Assembly: GCF_033807575.1 (NCBI RefSeq)
Contig: NC_084720.1
Coordinates: 19,413,570-19,477,569 of the forward strand
Reading direction: 5' to 3'
DNA length: 64,000 bases
DNA from: Cydia pomonella
Taxonomy: Eukaryota; Arthropoda; Insecta; Lepidoptera; Tortricidae
Shown: in pieces, positions 53,445 through 64,000 of the stretch
Layout: each line of letters starts with the position of its first letter
Numbering within the stretch: position 1 is the stretch's first letter
The notes under the pieces: model-generated
The model's input: the letters and a program-made list of their open reading frames with translations, nothing else
What the model was told of the DNA's origin: nothing
Databases searched by the model: none
Made by a program: the position numbers and the translations under genes

Positions 53445-54639
53445 AGCATTCATCAACTTTTATCCAATAGAACCAACACGTGAAGGAATTTAATAAACCC
53501 GTTATTTCTGTGCTAAAAGTCTACATAGGCAAGAACGAAAATTTATTTAAAAAGTAAGATTCCTTATCCGGGCAGAGTTGTAAAATTACAGATAAATGAT
53601 ATTTACTTAATTGAATACAACACACCTCTTTGAAGTGCCGCATGTGGTCGTTAAATCGCCTCTGTATTGATTCGGGAAAAGATGGATCAGCAATTAATAA
53701 GATATGTTGGATTATGAGATAAAATATAGCTGAAGGAAGTAGGCTAGGATCCGTCATTAGACTAAGAAACGGCTCTGTCTAGACATGAGTGCAAGTTTAT
53801 TAGAAGATTTGCATTCTTGGAGACGTGGCGGTTTATCTTTCAGCCCACTGAGCATCAACTGATTCGTAAAAGGAGTCAAGATATGGCATGAGACCGCTTA
53901 TCAGCTATACAGCGGCATATATGTGTCTAATTTAATTGCTGGTCTTTTGTTTTAGGTCATTCGATTCGAAAATATGACAGTTATGAATCCAATTACGCTT
54001 CCAATTCCCAACATATAACCCAAATCAAAACTTTCATCCCAGTGTTAATTATCCTCATTTTCTGAGCCGCTGATTAAAAATATTGGAAAATATACATGTA
54101 GTACTCATGTCCTTTGCCCAATATTCGGTAAATTCATTTTGTGCAGGCACACGCAAAACGAATAAAAAGTTAAAAGGAAATTGCCAGCACAGTGTTATCT
54201 GTAATGCGATATAACTTGCAAATTATATTTATGGAAAAACAGCTATAATTTTGTTTAGCCATGTCATGTCATGTGTGCTATTTGTATTAGAGATAAGTAC
54301 CAGCCGTTTAATGTACCTATTCCTTTTATGTTTAAAAGCTCGCGAAAAATACTGATGGTGTTAAAATATGATCAACATGTACTTCAAACAAGGATTTTAC
54401 AAGATTTCGATGTCTGATATTATTCATATGTAAATATTTCAACAAGTAGAAAATAACACTTTGTATGTATATTAGAAGATATATACTATTGCATCGAAGA
54501 AACAGATCACATACAAAAAATGACTGACCATCTTCTAAGTATTCTTTTCTAAGTATTCATTTCATTTATGTTATATTGTGTAAGTATGTATTTATTAATA
54601 AACATGTCCTGGTTTTCTTATAAATAAATTTCAATGTTA
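53445..54639. other. No recognised feature
   Basis: AT-rich, with no element ends or coding frames of note. Confidence 0.45.
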
Positions 54640-54895
54640 AGTGCACATTCTGTTGTATTCTGCTTCGGTTCTGTTTTTATGTTCTGTGTTGTTTTGTGTT
54701 GTTTTACGTGTCAATGGGTACACTGAAAATCAGCGTCGCAACACTACTGATGTGCTGCGACACATGCTGAGTGTTATCCTTTTCTGGAACCACCCGCAGC
54801 ACTGTAACTTTTAATTTACCTAGATTTAAGTCTATTTTAATGTTGTTGTGTATGTGTGTTTCGAATAAAAGCATCATTCATTCATTCGCATTTTG
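54640..54895 (+). mobile_element. LINE 3-prime UTR with (ATTC)n tail
   Basis: The segment aaaatcagcgtcgcaacact, then ctgcgacacatgctgagtgt, then cgaataaaagcatcattcat, then tcattcg. An AATAAA signal directly before a tetranucleotide tail marks a non-LTR terminus. The coding region is absent. Confidence 0.62.
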
Positions 54896-56848
54896 AAATT
54901 GGAAAACCATACTATTTATGCATTGTGTGTATTGTTGAGTACAACATGCGACGTCAAAAGCTGAAAGCTGCAATGAAGTTACAACCTCACTCTATTACCT
55001 ACACTTTGCATGAGCCGACTTTAATTTAAGCCTACAAAGGGACTAACTAACTAAATGGCTTGTGTATGCTTGCAGTGAGCGTAAATATTGTAACCAGTAG
55101 ACTTTGTAGATTTAAAAACCTTTACCGAGGGCCAGACCTTTAACATAATGTAACTCGTCAAAAGATGTAAGTTGTATTGTAACAGGTTGTAATAGTTAAA
55201 GCAAATAATCCGTGATGGCAGACAAAGGATCTATTAGCAACAATGCTGTTTGCAGAGCTGTCTTTGGCTAGAAAAAGCAGAACTTACACGGATTTACCCA
55301 AGTCGGGTGTGTTATATGTAGTAGTAGTACTAGTAGTAGTAATAGTTAGTCTCGACATTGCCTATTATGTTCATCAATATTGACTAACAATTGAAATCAA
55401 AGATGTGAAGATGTTTTCGACACATAATTAAAGCATTTAATGGACGACGGTAATATCGTAATACGTCAATCAATAACTTTTTACCGGACGAATTGTGGTT
55501 TGTCTTATTACGATGCTGACGAGATTAAGTAGTGGTAAAACACGTCATCAACAATTTATTTTTACAGATTGTCTTTACAGTAATTTCTTCATTGATTTTA
55601 AATACCAGTTTATTGATTTTGTTTAATTATTTGAACAGCCATTTTAAACGCACAATGCACAATATTTGCCTACGTCTAAACAAAACCCAACTAGAGACTA
55701 AATAACTATCCGGATAATAACTGGACAGACTTCGATAATATTTGTTATTGCCAAATTTTTAGCAAACTACTTCAACAAACATACACATGCCTACTAATAA
55801 TGACAACGCCCGGTCTATAACATTTGTTAATGATTACTTAACTGTGTGCGCTAAAAATCACTTTAAAATAATAACCCCAACCTGTCGCCACTCATTAAAA
55901 CACATGCACAAGGAACTCTGCAACACACATCTTGCATTTGAATGGCAGGGGAGCGAACGAGGGGATCCCCGCGTGACCCCAGGAGTCAATGCCCTACGTT
56001 TAGGCACCCGGAACATACGCGATATACACAAGTACTTCAAGAGGCTGTTGATACTCTCATCTATTGAAAACAGCTTTACCTTTATAATCATAATGAAGCT
56101 CCGTGAACAATAAAAAGAAAGCGGGTTGTGTCGTATAACCGTAAATTATGCTTCGCTACGTTACCTTATAGATTATAGACGTTGTGCAACCGCTTGAAAA
56201 TGAAATTCTACATGTCTAGTGGCTTAATTTTTGTGGCTGGCTTAATGGGCCTTATCGGTCAGGGTCAGGGCCTTATCACTAAAACAATAAAACAGACGAT
56301 AAAAAAACTGTAAAAATTAATAGAATCAAATTAAGAAATAATTGTTGTTAGCAGCGCTTTAAGTTACCAATAGTCAACACTGATGGGTTCATTGCTTTCA
56401 TTAGGTACCTTTGAATATCTATATCTGCCTATAAGAATCGACTTGCATCTTCTAAGCAATTAATTTAATGATTGGATGCAGAAGTAGTGAAGATCTATAA
56501 CAGACACACGCAAAATATATTTAAATCTGCATAAGACACTGAAAATCCGAAGTAGCCATGACAAAATACACCGCAACTAGTGATTGCTCAGCTACTACGA
56601 ACATCGAAAGAAAACCACTTTTGGATTTTTTATCAATATTCCTTCCAAAACGCGTTCTGAAACATCAAATGGTTTATCCATTTTCCGCACGTTCAATATA
56701 CTGACGGATAGCACGTATTTTCCTGACGAAATGAGGCATCCCGCCACAGAATAAATTAAAATCCATAGGGGCAACAATAACGCAATCAAACTTTCTGAGA
56801 TCTTGATCTACAAACGTGTCGAAAGTAACAAATTTGCTGAAATCTACG
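54896..56848. other. No recognised feature
   Basis: About 2 kb. It holds a small (TAG)n/(AGT)n block at 55316-55345 and a plus frame of 108 codons (55787-56113) that starts with ATG but shows no motif, codon bias or neighbouring exon signal. Confidence 0.4.
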
Positions 56849-56885
56849 CTAAATAATAATAAATCATTTATTTCAGGCAAAGTCC
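56849..56885 (-). mobile_element. LINE 3-prime terminus, TTATTATTATTT tail
   Basis: The minus strand ends GCCTGAAATAAATGATTTAT then TATTATTT, matching the terminus at 186-225. Confidence 0.5.
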
Positions 56886-58067
56886 ATAAAAGTGTTAGTA
56901 TTACAAAGCGTAACTTGCAAGACTATTGTTAATAAATACAGAAATAGATATAATATTGTTAATAAATATTAGTCGAATTTAATTTATGAAGGAACAGTAT
57001 AAAGGTGACGTTTGGATGTCAACTGCAGCTGCATTACTGTTGCCGCCGATGCTTTAAGAGGCTGTCAATACCTAAAGCGCGCACACTGTCTATTTCTATC
57101 GGAGTAAATGAGATAGCATTGTCGCATGTTACTGGGCCTAGGCAAGGGAATAATAAGAAAAATATTTAAATAAAAAAAAGTGGATAATAGTTTACTCAAC
57201 CACGGTTTAGATATAAATGTTTTGAAATTGTGATTTTAATTGCAGACCCATAAGTCAAAACAATAAAGACATAAAACCGTTTAATTGTGATTTTAAGACC
57301 AATCTTTGCAATTATTTTCTATCGAGCCGATTTCGTTCAATCATGTATCGAGTACAACCACGGTCTTAGAAATATAATTAATATGAACATATATTTTTCT
57401 TACTTGACTAAAACAAATAGTCTTTCTTAAAAAACTGTTTAAGTAACATCAATGTCAAGGACATTGGGTGTTGACAGCCTCTTAACCTTAAATGTCACAT
57501 TTGTGTACAACTAAATTGGAGAATTTAAGAACTTTGAGCGACATAAGTTTAGATGACTGAAATTAATCATTATCCGTCGCCATTTGTGAGCTAGTTCAAA
57601 GAAACGGGACCAAAATACCACAAAGGCGAAATTACGATAAATAATTCGTCTCCTATTTGTATGTGCACGTTTGCACGTTTTACGTAGATATTTTTTAAAT
57701 AGTCTAATTTCACGATATCTCCAGACCTCCTTATTTTGCGATTAGATGGTTGCGTCCTTCAAAAACTACAGTCCATTTAGATTCTGGACATACTATTTCA
57801 CCACGCTGACAACTGTCGCTTGACAATAACAATTTACCGTACATTGCTGGTAAATAATGACGCTTATACCGTCGTTACTTACTGACTCAGAAGTGTACAA
57901 TTTTGTGAAACAGTGGCCTGACTTTCTAACCAAGAGGGATTTCCCTTGTTATTAAATTCAAAACAAATTTATCAAAATCCCTGTAAAATTCACTGTTCTG
58001 AATACTGATTCAGGCTTAATTTTTGCTTTACAAACGCCAGTATTCGTATTCGTATATGAATGAAGAG
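56886..58067. other. No recognised feature
   Basis: AT-rich. No borders or coding signatures were identified. Confidence 0.45.
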
Positions 58068-58328
58068 ATGAGTAGGGGTGAGTATTTGAGTAAATACAGT
58101 AAATACTGAGTATTTACTCAAAGCACCCGATGAATACTCGTATTTACTCATTACGATAAATACTCGTATTTACGTATATTACCAATATTTACATAATAAA
58201 AAGCATATAGGACGCTTAATTTTTGAAAAAACGGTAAGCATTTTGTTTTTAATAAGAAGGTATTTACTAGAGTAAATACTGAGTATTTACTCGATATTTA
58301 TTCTTGAGTATTTACTCACTACCCATCT
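58068..58328. mobile_element. MITE-like element rich in gagtatttactc motifs
   Basis: The borders gatgagtaggggtgagtatt and gagtatttactcactaccca are approximate inverses. Inside, gagtaaatact/gagtatttactc and their variants recur about ten times, several forming direct palindromes (58092-58124 and 58268-58296). It has no coding capacity. Confidence 0.72.
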
Positions 58329-58677
58329 CTATATGTGACAGTACAGCATAATTGAAATTTGAAAGGCCTCGAATGGGGAATGACATGAGCACGGGTTTGG
58401 CATTCAGTGGAATCCTTTTGCCGCGATATCAGCGCGCGTAATGAAATATCCGCGAGCATCATTGGCGAGCCGGGTTCCTATATTCATACGGTGTATGTCC
58501 ACAAAATAAATGAAAGTACTAAACCAACGTATAAAAGATTCGCTGTCTGCCATAGGTAGGTATGTAGGAAAAAAAAGGCACTCTTGTGGAGATTCATGTG
58601 GTAATACAAAAAGTACGTGATGTTTGGCTAGTAAAAAATATCAGGTTGTTTATAATGAAATCATATTAACTCAAGCT
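58329..58677. other. No recognised feature
   Basis: Spacer between two MITEs. A GC-richer block at 58420-58490 has no frame of note. Confidence 0.4.
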
Positions 58678-58849
58678 AAAGGTACATATTGGTACCCGGC
58701 GATGCGTCGCGACCGCAGACGACAACTGCAGGCATCGTGTCGCGACTTCGTGTCGAGTTCAAATGGTATTACATAGAAATACATAGAAACCGGTTGTAAT
58801 GCGGCGACGTGCGGTCGCCTCACGTCGCCGGGATCCAAGTTGTACCTTA
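58678..58849. mobile_element. MITE, aaggtacatattggtacccggcg TIRs
   Basis: The left border aaggtacatattggtacccg, then gcgatgcgtcgcgaccgc, and the right border gcggtcgcctcacgtcgccg, then ggatccaagttgtacctt, are imperfect inverses over about 45 bp. It is about 172 bp and GC-rich, with further self-complementary cgtcgcgac motifs. Confidence 0.78.
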
Positions 58850-59333
58850 ACACAAAAATGACTTACGAATGACCCGCGACTCAAATATCAAGAAAACGAA
58901 CTTAAATAATTTCTTGGGACACGTTCTTCTGCGCAGCAAATCCTGCCACTGAATGTACAAAGCATTTACGTGCGCATTTAAAAAGAGCCGGCTTTAATAT
59001 AATATAACTGAACGGCACATTTTAGGGCCAATTTTCCGGCATGCGTCAATAAGAAGTAGATCCTTCTCCATCTCCGCCAAGTTAAATTGAACCTTGTTAC
59101 AGCTATTATAAAGTTTGGACTTGGATGTGAGCCTCGCTCCCAGAGGCTTTAGGCGGATTCAGTAAATGCACTCACGCACTGTAGGTTGCGTTGGGGTTTA
59201 ATGAGACTTCGTTGAAAACAGTTTCGTTTACGGTGGGCAAGGGTGGCTGAATGTATTGTTTTAGTTACAATAAGAATAAAATGTTCACGAATTGGTGGCA
59301 GCATTCATATAAAACAAGCCTGTAACGAGTTAG
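58850..59333. other. No recognised feature
   Basis: Spacer of unclear origin, with no repeat ends. Confidence 0.4.
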
Positions 59334-59395
59334 CTCGGCAGGTGGATGACATTCGGAAGATTGCAGGTCGCCGTGACTTGAGATTAGGACCAGGA
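59334..59395 (+). pseudogene. Possible RTE LINE fragment (DDIRKIAG motif)
   Basis: The plus frame contains LARQVDDIRKIAGRRDLR, resembling the RW-DDI-KIAG motif near the end of RTE-type ORFs. Only about 20 codons match and the surrounding frame is broken. The assignment is tentative. Confidence 0.4.
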
Positions 59396-60178
59396 CAAGT
59401 GTCCTATTCTAATTCTATAGGAGTTCTGCTGAGAATTTTCTCAACAGCGCCTTTCACTTGGTCTGATACCTTCTAGTACACCTAGTAGAACTCCTAGTCT
59501 CTTTTAGATTTAAGTAGGTTTTTCTAGTAGATTTAAACCAAGTTAGAAGTGGGGTTGCCAGGGGCATGACGAAGAGAAACAATATCTCCACTGAAACGAA
59601 CCACCTGTCACAAACAACAGACAGGTACGTATGTACTAACGATGAACTAAAATATCGAAGGCTTCCGACGGCCTAATTACAAGAGCGATGTTGCAAACTA
59701 GACTAATACATTGACACGATGTCCTGGAGGCATTTTAGGTTGTTGCATCCTTTATGAAGCCTAGGCCATCGTGCGATGGCCAAAGGAGTCCTGCTACGTG
59801 GCAGTGGCATGGATCAATACCGCTACATAAATCTACATAGAACAAATCAAAATGAGCTGTCAGATGAACTCGTTTTATTGTTGAGGTATATTTGACATTG
59901 CGGATCCCATGACCCGTGGCAAAAAGCCGGGACAACGCGAGGAAGGTGATGATTGCGGTTCGTTTATAGGTAACATTTTCCATTAAACCCTTTAGTTAAA
60001 GTGTGACAGGCCTAATTGAACGCAGTGCAGTGCAGACCACGCGGGATGGCATGTGATGTGATAACACACGACGCACTAGCAACTGAAGTCTCTAACTCGA
60101 CCGTATTCCAGTATACGTTATACGAGAATTATCGTGGAACAGTAAGGTCATGTTTAAACATTGAATATGACCAGTTGG
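59396..60178. other. No recognised feature
   Basis: It includes a cluster of ctagta/tactag motifs at 59468-59535, without clear periodicity. Confidence 0.4.
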
Positions 60179-60256
60179 GCTAAGATGGTCAGCTCTTTAT
60201 CATTTGTCACCAAGGTGACGGGTATAGTGACAGGTGATCAAAATGGAACCATGCTG
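60179..60256. mobile_element. Palindromic MITE, gctaagatggtc...gaaccatgctg
   Basis: A 78-bp foldback: gctaagatggtcagctcttt, then atcatttgtcacc, against gtgacaggtgatcaaaatgg and aaccatgctg. It is the shortest member of the family at 26223 and 63675. Confidence 0.68.
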
Positions 60257-63200
60257 CCAGCTGCCACCGCTGTTGATACATTACATTAGTTACAAATGTA
60301 CGAACTCTCACTAATCACTAATCATTCTAATCAATGTGTAAACAGGCCGTAAGAAGCCACGACTTACAATTACATGCATCATGTAGGTACTGTAGGTGGC
60401 CAGCGTGTCTTGCTGAAGTCTAGTCCAGACAATATGGCGACAGATATTAATTAATATAAAATGCGAAGGCGTGTATTGTCGTTAACCTTCTTTGATACCG
60501 CTTTTTATTTATTTGGAATGACAATTACACTACGCTACTTAACTTTAAAAATCTCCTCCAAATTAAAGGATATCGTATGAATACACCATCACATGAAGAA
60601 TTAAGTTATAAACTGCCTAAAAGTGGCCAATAGCAAACTTTATCTCCTTGCAGTAAACATCAGTCAACTGTGTCATGAACGCCCCAAGTTATACTTTATG
60701 CGTAAGCAACTTTGTTTACGTTTTCAAAGCCGGGATCATAGCTCCCTGTGCACGTGCTCACCTTGACGAGTTATTGGGACGTTAATTCCCACAAGACTTG
60801 TGCAAATTCGGGAACATTCTCAAAACATCGCCGGTCGGGTTTCGTGTTAACTTGTTAAGCCGAGCCAATAATCGGGGAGTGCGAGTAATCAGGTCAATGA
60901 ACCCGGTCCAGCGGGACTAGGCATCGCGGGCCGGAGCTCGTCCATATGGGCAATTTCATGTAGAACGTGATACTTGAGTGAAATCTGCTACCGTTAACTA
61001 GGGGTCAATATTTTATTAGCTTGAGCAAGCAAGACTAAGCCAAGAATTAAAATATTTTGTTGATAGATCGAATTGACCCGACGAAATAGTCCAATGCAAA
61101 CACTATAATATCATGGTATTTTTGTTAATAGATCAAAATGACCCAAGGAAATAGTCCAAGCACTATAATATCATTACTGTCTTCGGTTTCTGTGATAACA
61201 GTTTTACACAAGATATAAAAATCCCGAACGTACCCCTACGTCTGTTATTGACTAGAATACGTATAATGAAAACATTTATGTGTGACTTTACTTGACATTG
61301 TAGTTTCGGTTATTGCCCTTTCCCGCTCGGACAATAAATGGCCACTTAATCGAATACAATTCAATTTTTATAAATCCTACTATTTACGCAGTTCTATTCC
61401 AAATTTTCCAAAAGTTAACTGTGACTAAGTAGTAAACAAAAGACAGCGTTGAAACGGCAAGTCACTGCGTTGCCATGTCGCTCGCATTAAAATTCTGCGA
61501 CGCTACTAATACTAATTCCGGCCGAAGGTCTCGAGCGGCGAGCGCTAGATTAATAATACTCGTGATTGAGCCTTCATTACCGCTTCTAGGGGCTTAAATG
61601 GTTTATCCGAACTGTTACAAGCTTTGACAGCCCAGGAACGGTTAAACGTCCATTTTGGCAGCTTTAGAAACTATAAATAAGGAGAAAAGGCGTTTTACAA
61701 TCGCATTCAAACAGCTCTGTATATATTTAAAGAATTATACTTTATGTCAATGTGAAAAAGCGCAGCAACGTGTTGCCGTGTGTACAGCAGAGGACGCGCC
61801 ATCGCTCAGGCCATCGGCAGAACCCGTCGATCAACTACCGGTCAACAACCCCGCGTTCAAAGGACCAAGCACCGACCGAAATAAAACGCAGACTATTCCA
61901 AGTTATTTGCATTAAGGGCTGCATTGTTGTCTGGTCTTTGCCCTGAGTCTAGACGCGGAATTAGGAAAGTGCAGGTTCGGGACGGTCAACAACCGGCGGG
62001 TCGATACGTCCCGGCAGAGGTCTTTGAAGCAGACGTTGGGGTCTCCACAAGACAAGCCTAGACTATGATCGACTTAGAAGCCAAACGGTATAAAAATTCT
62101 AAAATGCTGTCGTTTGAACATATGAATTAGTAGTAAAAGGCAAATGTAACTCAACAAAGGGGTATACACCGTGTGACGTGTCAAAATGCCCGCTGGAGAC
62201 GGTACGGTATCCTATTGTGTGCTCCAGACGTATCAAATGTGTAGAAACGGATGTTTCTACAAGAATGAATCTAAAGGTGTGTATTCACAAAAACGTTGGC
62301 TTTTGACAATGTTTGGGATTCCATAACACCACTTGCAACATATTTCACAACACAAATGTGTAATAATGTCCTATAATATTTATTTATTTATTTAAATATG
62401 TTCGCTCTCCTCTTCTCTTCTCCATTCAAGCAGAAACGAGGTAATTTTAATAAAACGGGATCCAAGCTGTTTTCAAAAATACTTTTATTGTTTGCACTTG
62501 CTCCACCGAGCATTCATATCTTAATGTGTATCTACCGCAAAGCTTTACGCGGAAGGTCCTCAGAGCTCGCACATATTACAACACTATAAAATATACTTTT
62601 CTGTATCGAACAAAATATTCGTTTCAGATTGGAGCTTTAATCTATCTATCTATTTGTGGTTATGGTTCAAATATAACCTAGGTAATAAACATAAGCGACT
62701 TGGGACTAAAATACCATCCTTAGCTTATAAATCTTTACGGAAACTAGATTAACCCAAATTTGTCTCCAACATGCCGACAAGTTCGACATTCAGCAGACCT
62801 TTAAGTCCCGCAGTGCGTCGTGGCAGCCTCGCTCCAAAAGTTGCCTCGTAAAATCTAAGGTTACACCCCAGAGGACATACTCCCTGCTTAGTGCTTACCT
62901 AGCCAGACTAATTTATCCTACACCTGCATTGTTTTAAGGAAGCCGTTAGGGTCAATTTATGAAATGAGAGAAATTCTCTTTTTCTTCAATTTCATTGGAC
63001 AAGAAATAATAGCTCTCATTCTTGTAGATATGCGAATGAGACCACACGATGCCATGTAATGAACCCATTTTATAAAAGAGTGGAATTTAAAACCCCATCA
63101 TGGTTACTCGAAGACTAGGAAACAACATTGGAATAAATCAAGAACTTAAAATCCACACTCCTATACTTTCCTCTATTGTTTACAAATTAATGATAGTAGA

Positions 63201-63674
63201 GTTTTATTGAGAACCACCAATATAGATATTGATATCACCAGTTAAACAGGTGTAAAAGCGACGTTTTGGAAGTGAGGGCATATTTGGAACGCGATCAAGT
63301 ACCACCGGACGGATTTTGCAGCTCATGCAGCTGTTACCTTAATTCCGTATGGATTTAGATGAAGTGAACTGTTTGTGTGTTGAATTGAACATGCTTTTTT
63401 GGGTATTTGTTTGAAAACGAAACATTATTTGGATAAATATTTAGTTTTGATGATATAGTAAAGTTCGTGTCATCCACTATGACGCGCAGATTTGTCAAAC
63501 ATAATAATACGAGTCAAGACACGCATCGTCTTGAATGACACGATCTGTGATTATTAATAATGTTTTTTCAATAGGGCCAAAAGAAAAAAAAAAAATAGGG
63601 GGCGAAGCCAAGGTCTCCGTTTCAGCTCGGTCAAAAACGCTTTCGTATATCCGGAAGAAAAGCTCTCCTGCGGC
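60257..63674. other. No recognised feature
   Basis: About 3.4 kb. The block at 61020-61170 has a locally repeated segment: tagatcgaattgacccgacg then aaatagtcca, and tagatcaaaatgacccaagg then aaatagtcca, about 60 bp apart. The frames at 61655-61946 show no similarity. Confidence 0.4.
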
Positions 63675-63758
63675 GATCATGGTTCCATTTTTATCACTTG
63701 TTAGAACGTGACAGGAAGGTATGGTGACAAATGATAAAGAGCCGACCATCTTAGCTCT
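63675..63758. mobile_element. Palindromic MITE, gatcatggttcc...gccgaccatcttagctc
   Basis: The left arm gatcatggttccatttttat, then cacttgttagaacgtgacag, and right arm tgacaaatgataaagagccg, then accatcttagc. It is in the inverted orientation relative to 60179-60256. Confidence 0.68.
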
Positions 63759-64000
63759 ACAGAACAGGAGTTTAAAGAAATTTGTGAGCAGGTTCAATTA
63801 TAAGATATAGGATTTTTTTCAAAATGAGGGAGTCATGGGGATTCGCACGGTCTACAGCTCAGAGTTACAGTATAATTTATTTTAAATACCAGACAACGTA
63901 TAGTACAAAAAACGCAATCGATTCAACAGTCGATTGTTTGTATGAATGATGTCTATGTTTTATGAATTTAATTATTAATGAACTTCAATTTAATGTATGT
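63759..64000. other. Window edge, one short dispersed repeat
   Basis: The segment 63823-63862 (gggagtcatggggattcgca, then ggtctacagctca) matches 49011-49062. The remainder is AT-rich and unrecognised. Confidence 0.4.

Noticed and set aside
55787..56113. 108-codon plus frame with ATG
   Set aside because: No recognisable motif, no splice or promoter context, AT-rich composition. It is consistent with chance.
60830..60960. GC-rich block as a missing RanBPM N-terminal exon
   Set aside because: No frame gives the expected residues upstream of the SPRY domain on the minus strand, and no acceptor/donor pair fits the required phase.

Overview
The window is nuclear DNA of an insect, most likely a moth or butterfly (Lepidoptera). 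It is AT-rich, intron-rich and packed with short transposon relics. Several of these I recognise as families common in lepidopteran genomes: a tRNA-derived SINE, MITEs with gggttccgtag or ggcccgattcgaa ends, and LINE 3-prime tails. The species assignment rests on that recognition plus one conserved gene, not on a database search.

The only host gene I can support is the minus-strand homologue of RanBPM (RANBP9/RANBP10 family), a scaffold of the CTLH/GID ubiquitin-ligase complex. Nine exons lie between 15214 and 307: A 15050-15214, B 14413-14603 and C 13808-13992 (SPRY domain); D 12945-13057 (LisH); E 12283-12440 (CTLH); F 11912-11996, G 7561-7641 and H 3872-3943 (variable linker); I 307-422 (start of CRA). 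All nine are phase-compatible and together encode about 388 residues. The rest of CRA and the stop codon lie left of position 1. No N-terminal exon was found between 15215 and 64000, so that 49 kb is either a very long 5-prime intron or intergenic DNA.

The gene region has unusual structure. Exon F opens into a 3.7 kb tandem array (8284-11990) of 37 units. Each unit is 101 bp: 78 bp of exon F plus the first 23 bp of its intron, so the exon's 5-prime splice site is copied 37 times. Two variant sites reveal a higher-order repeat of exactly 11 units (1111 bp), present twice in tandem. The end of exon I and its splice donor are also tandemly duplicated. Intron C-D uses a GC-AG splice pair and carries a 34-bp minisatellite. 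Intron H-I starts with a 21-bp minisatellite. A LINE tail abuts the exon A acceptor.

From 15.2 to 64 kb there is a mosaic of mobile-element remains. It includes a structurally complete Tc1/mariner DD37E-type element with a dead transposase (39972-41272), MITEs (some with clear TIRs and target-site duplications), LINE 3-prime ends in both orientations, tRNA-derived SINEs, a 171-bp tandem repeat (24378-25130), a perfect 44-bp palindrome (50811-50854), and long stretches in which I recognise nothing. No rRNA, functional tRNA, CRISPR array or viral gene was seen.
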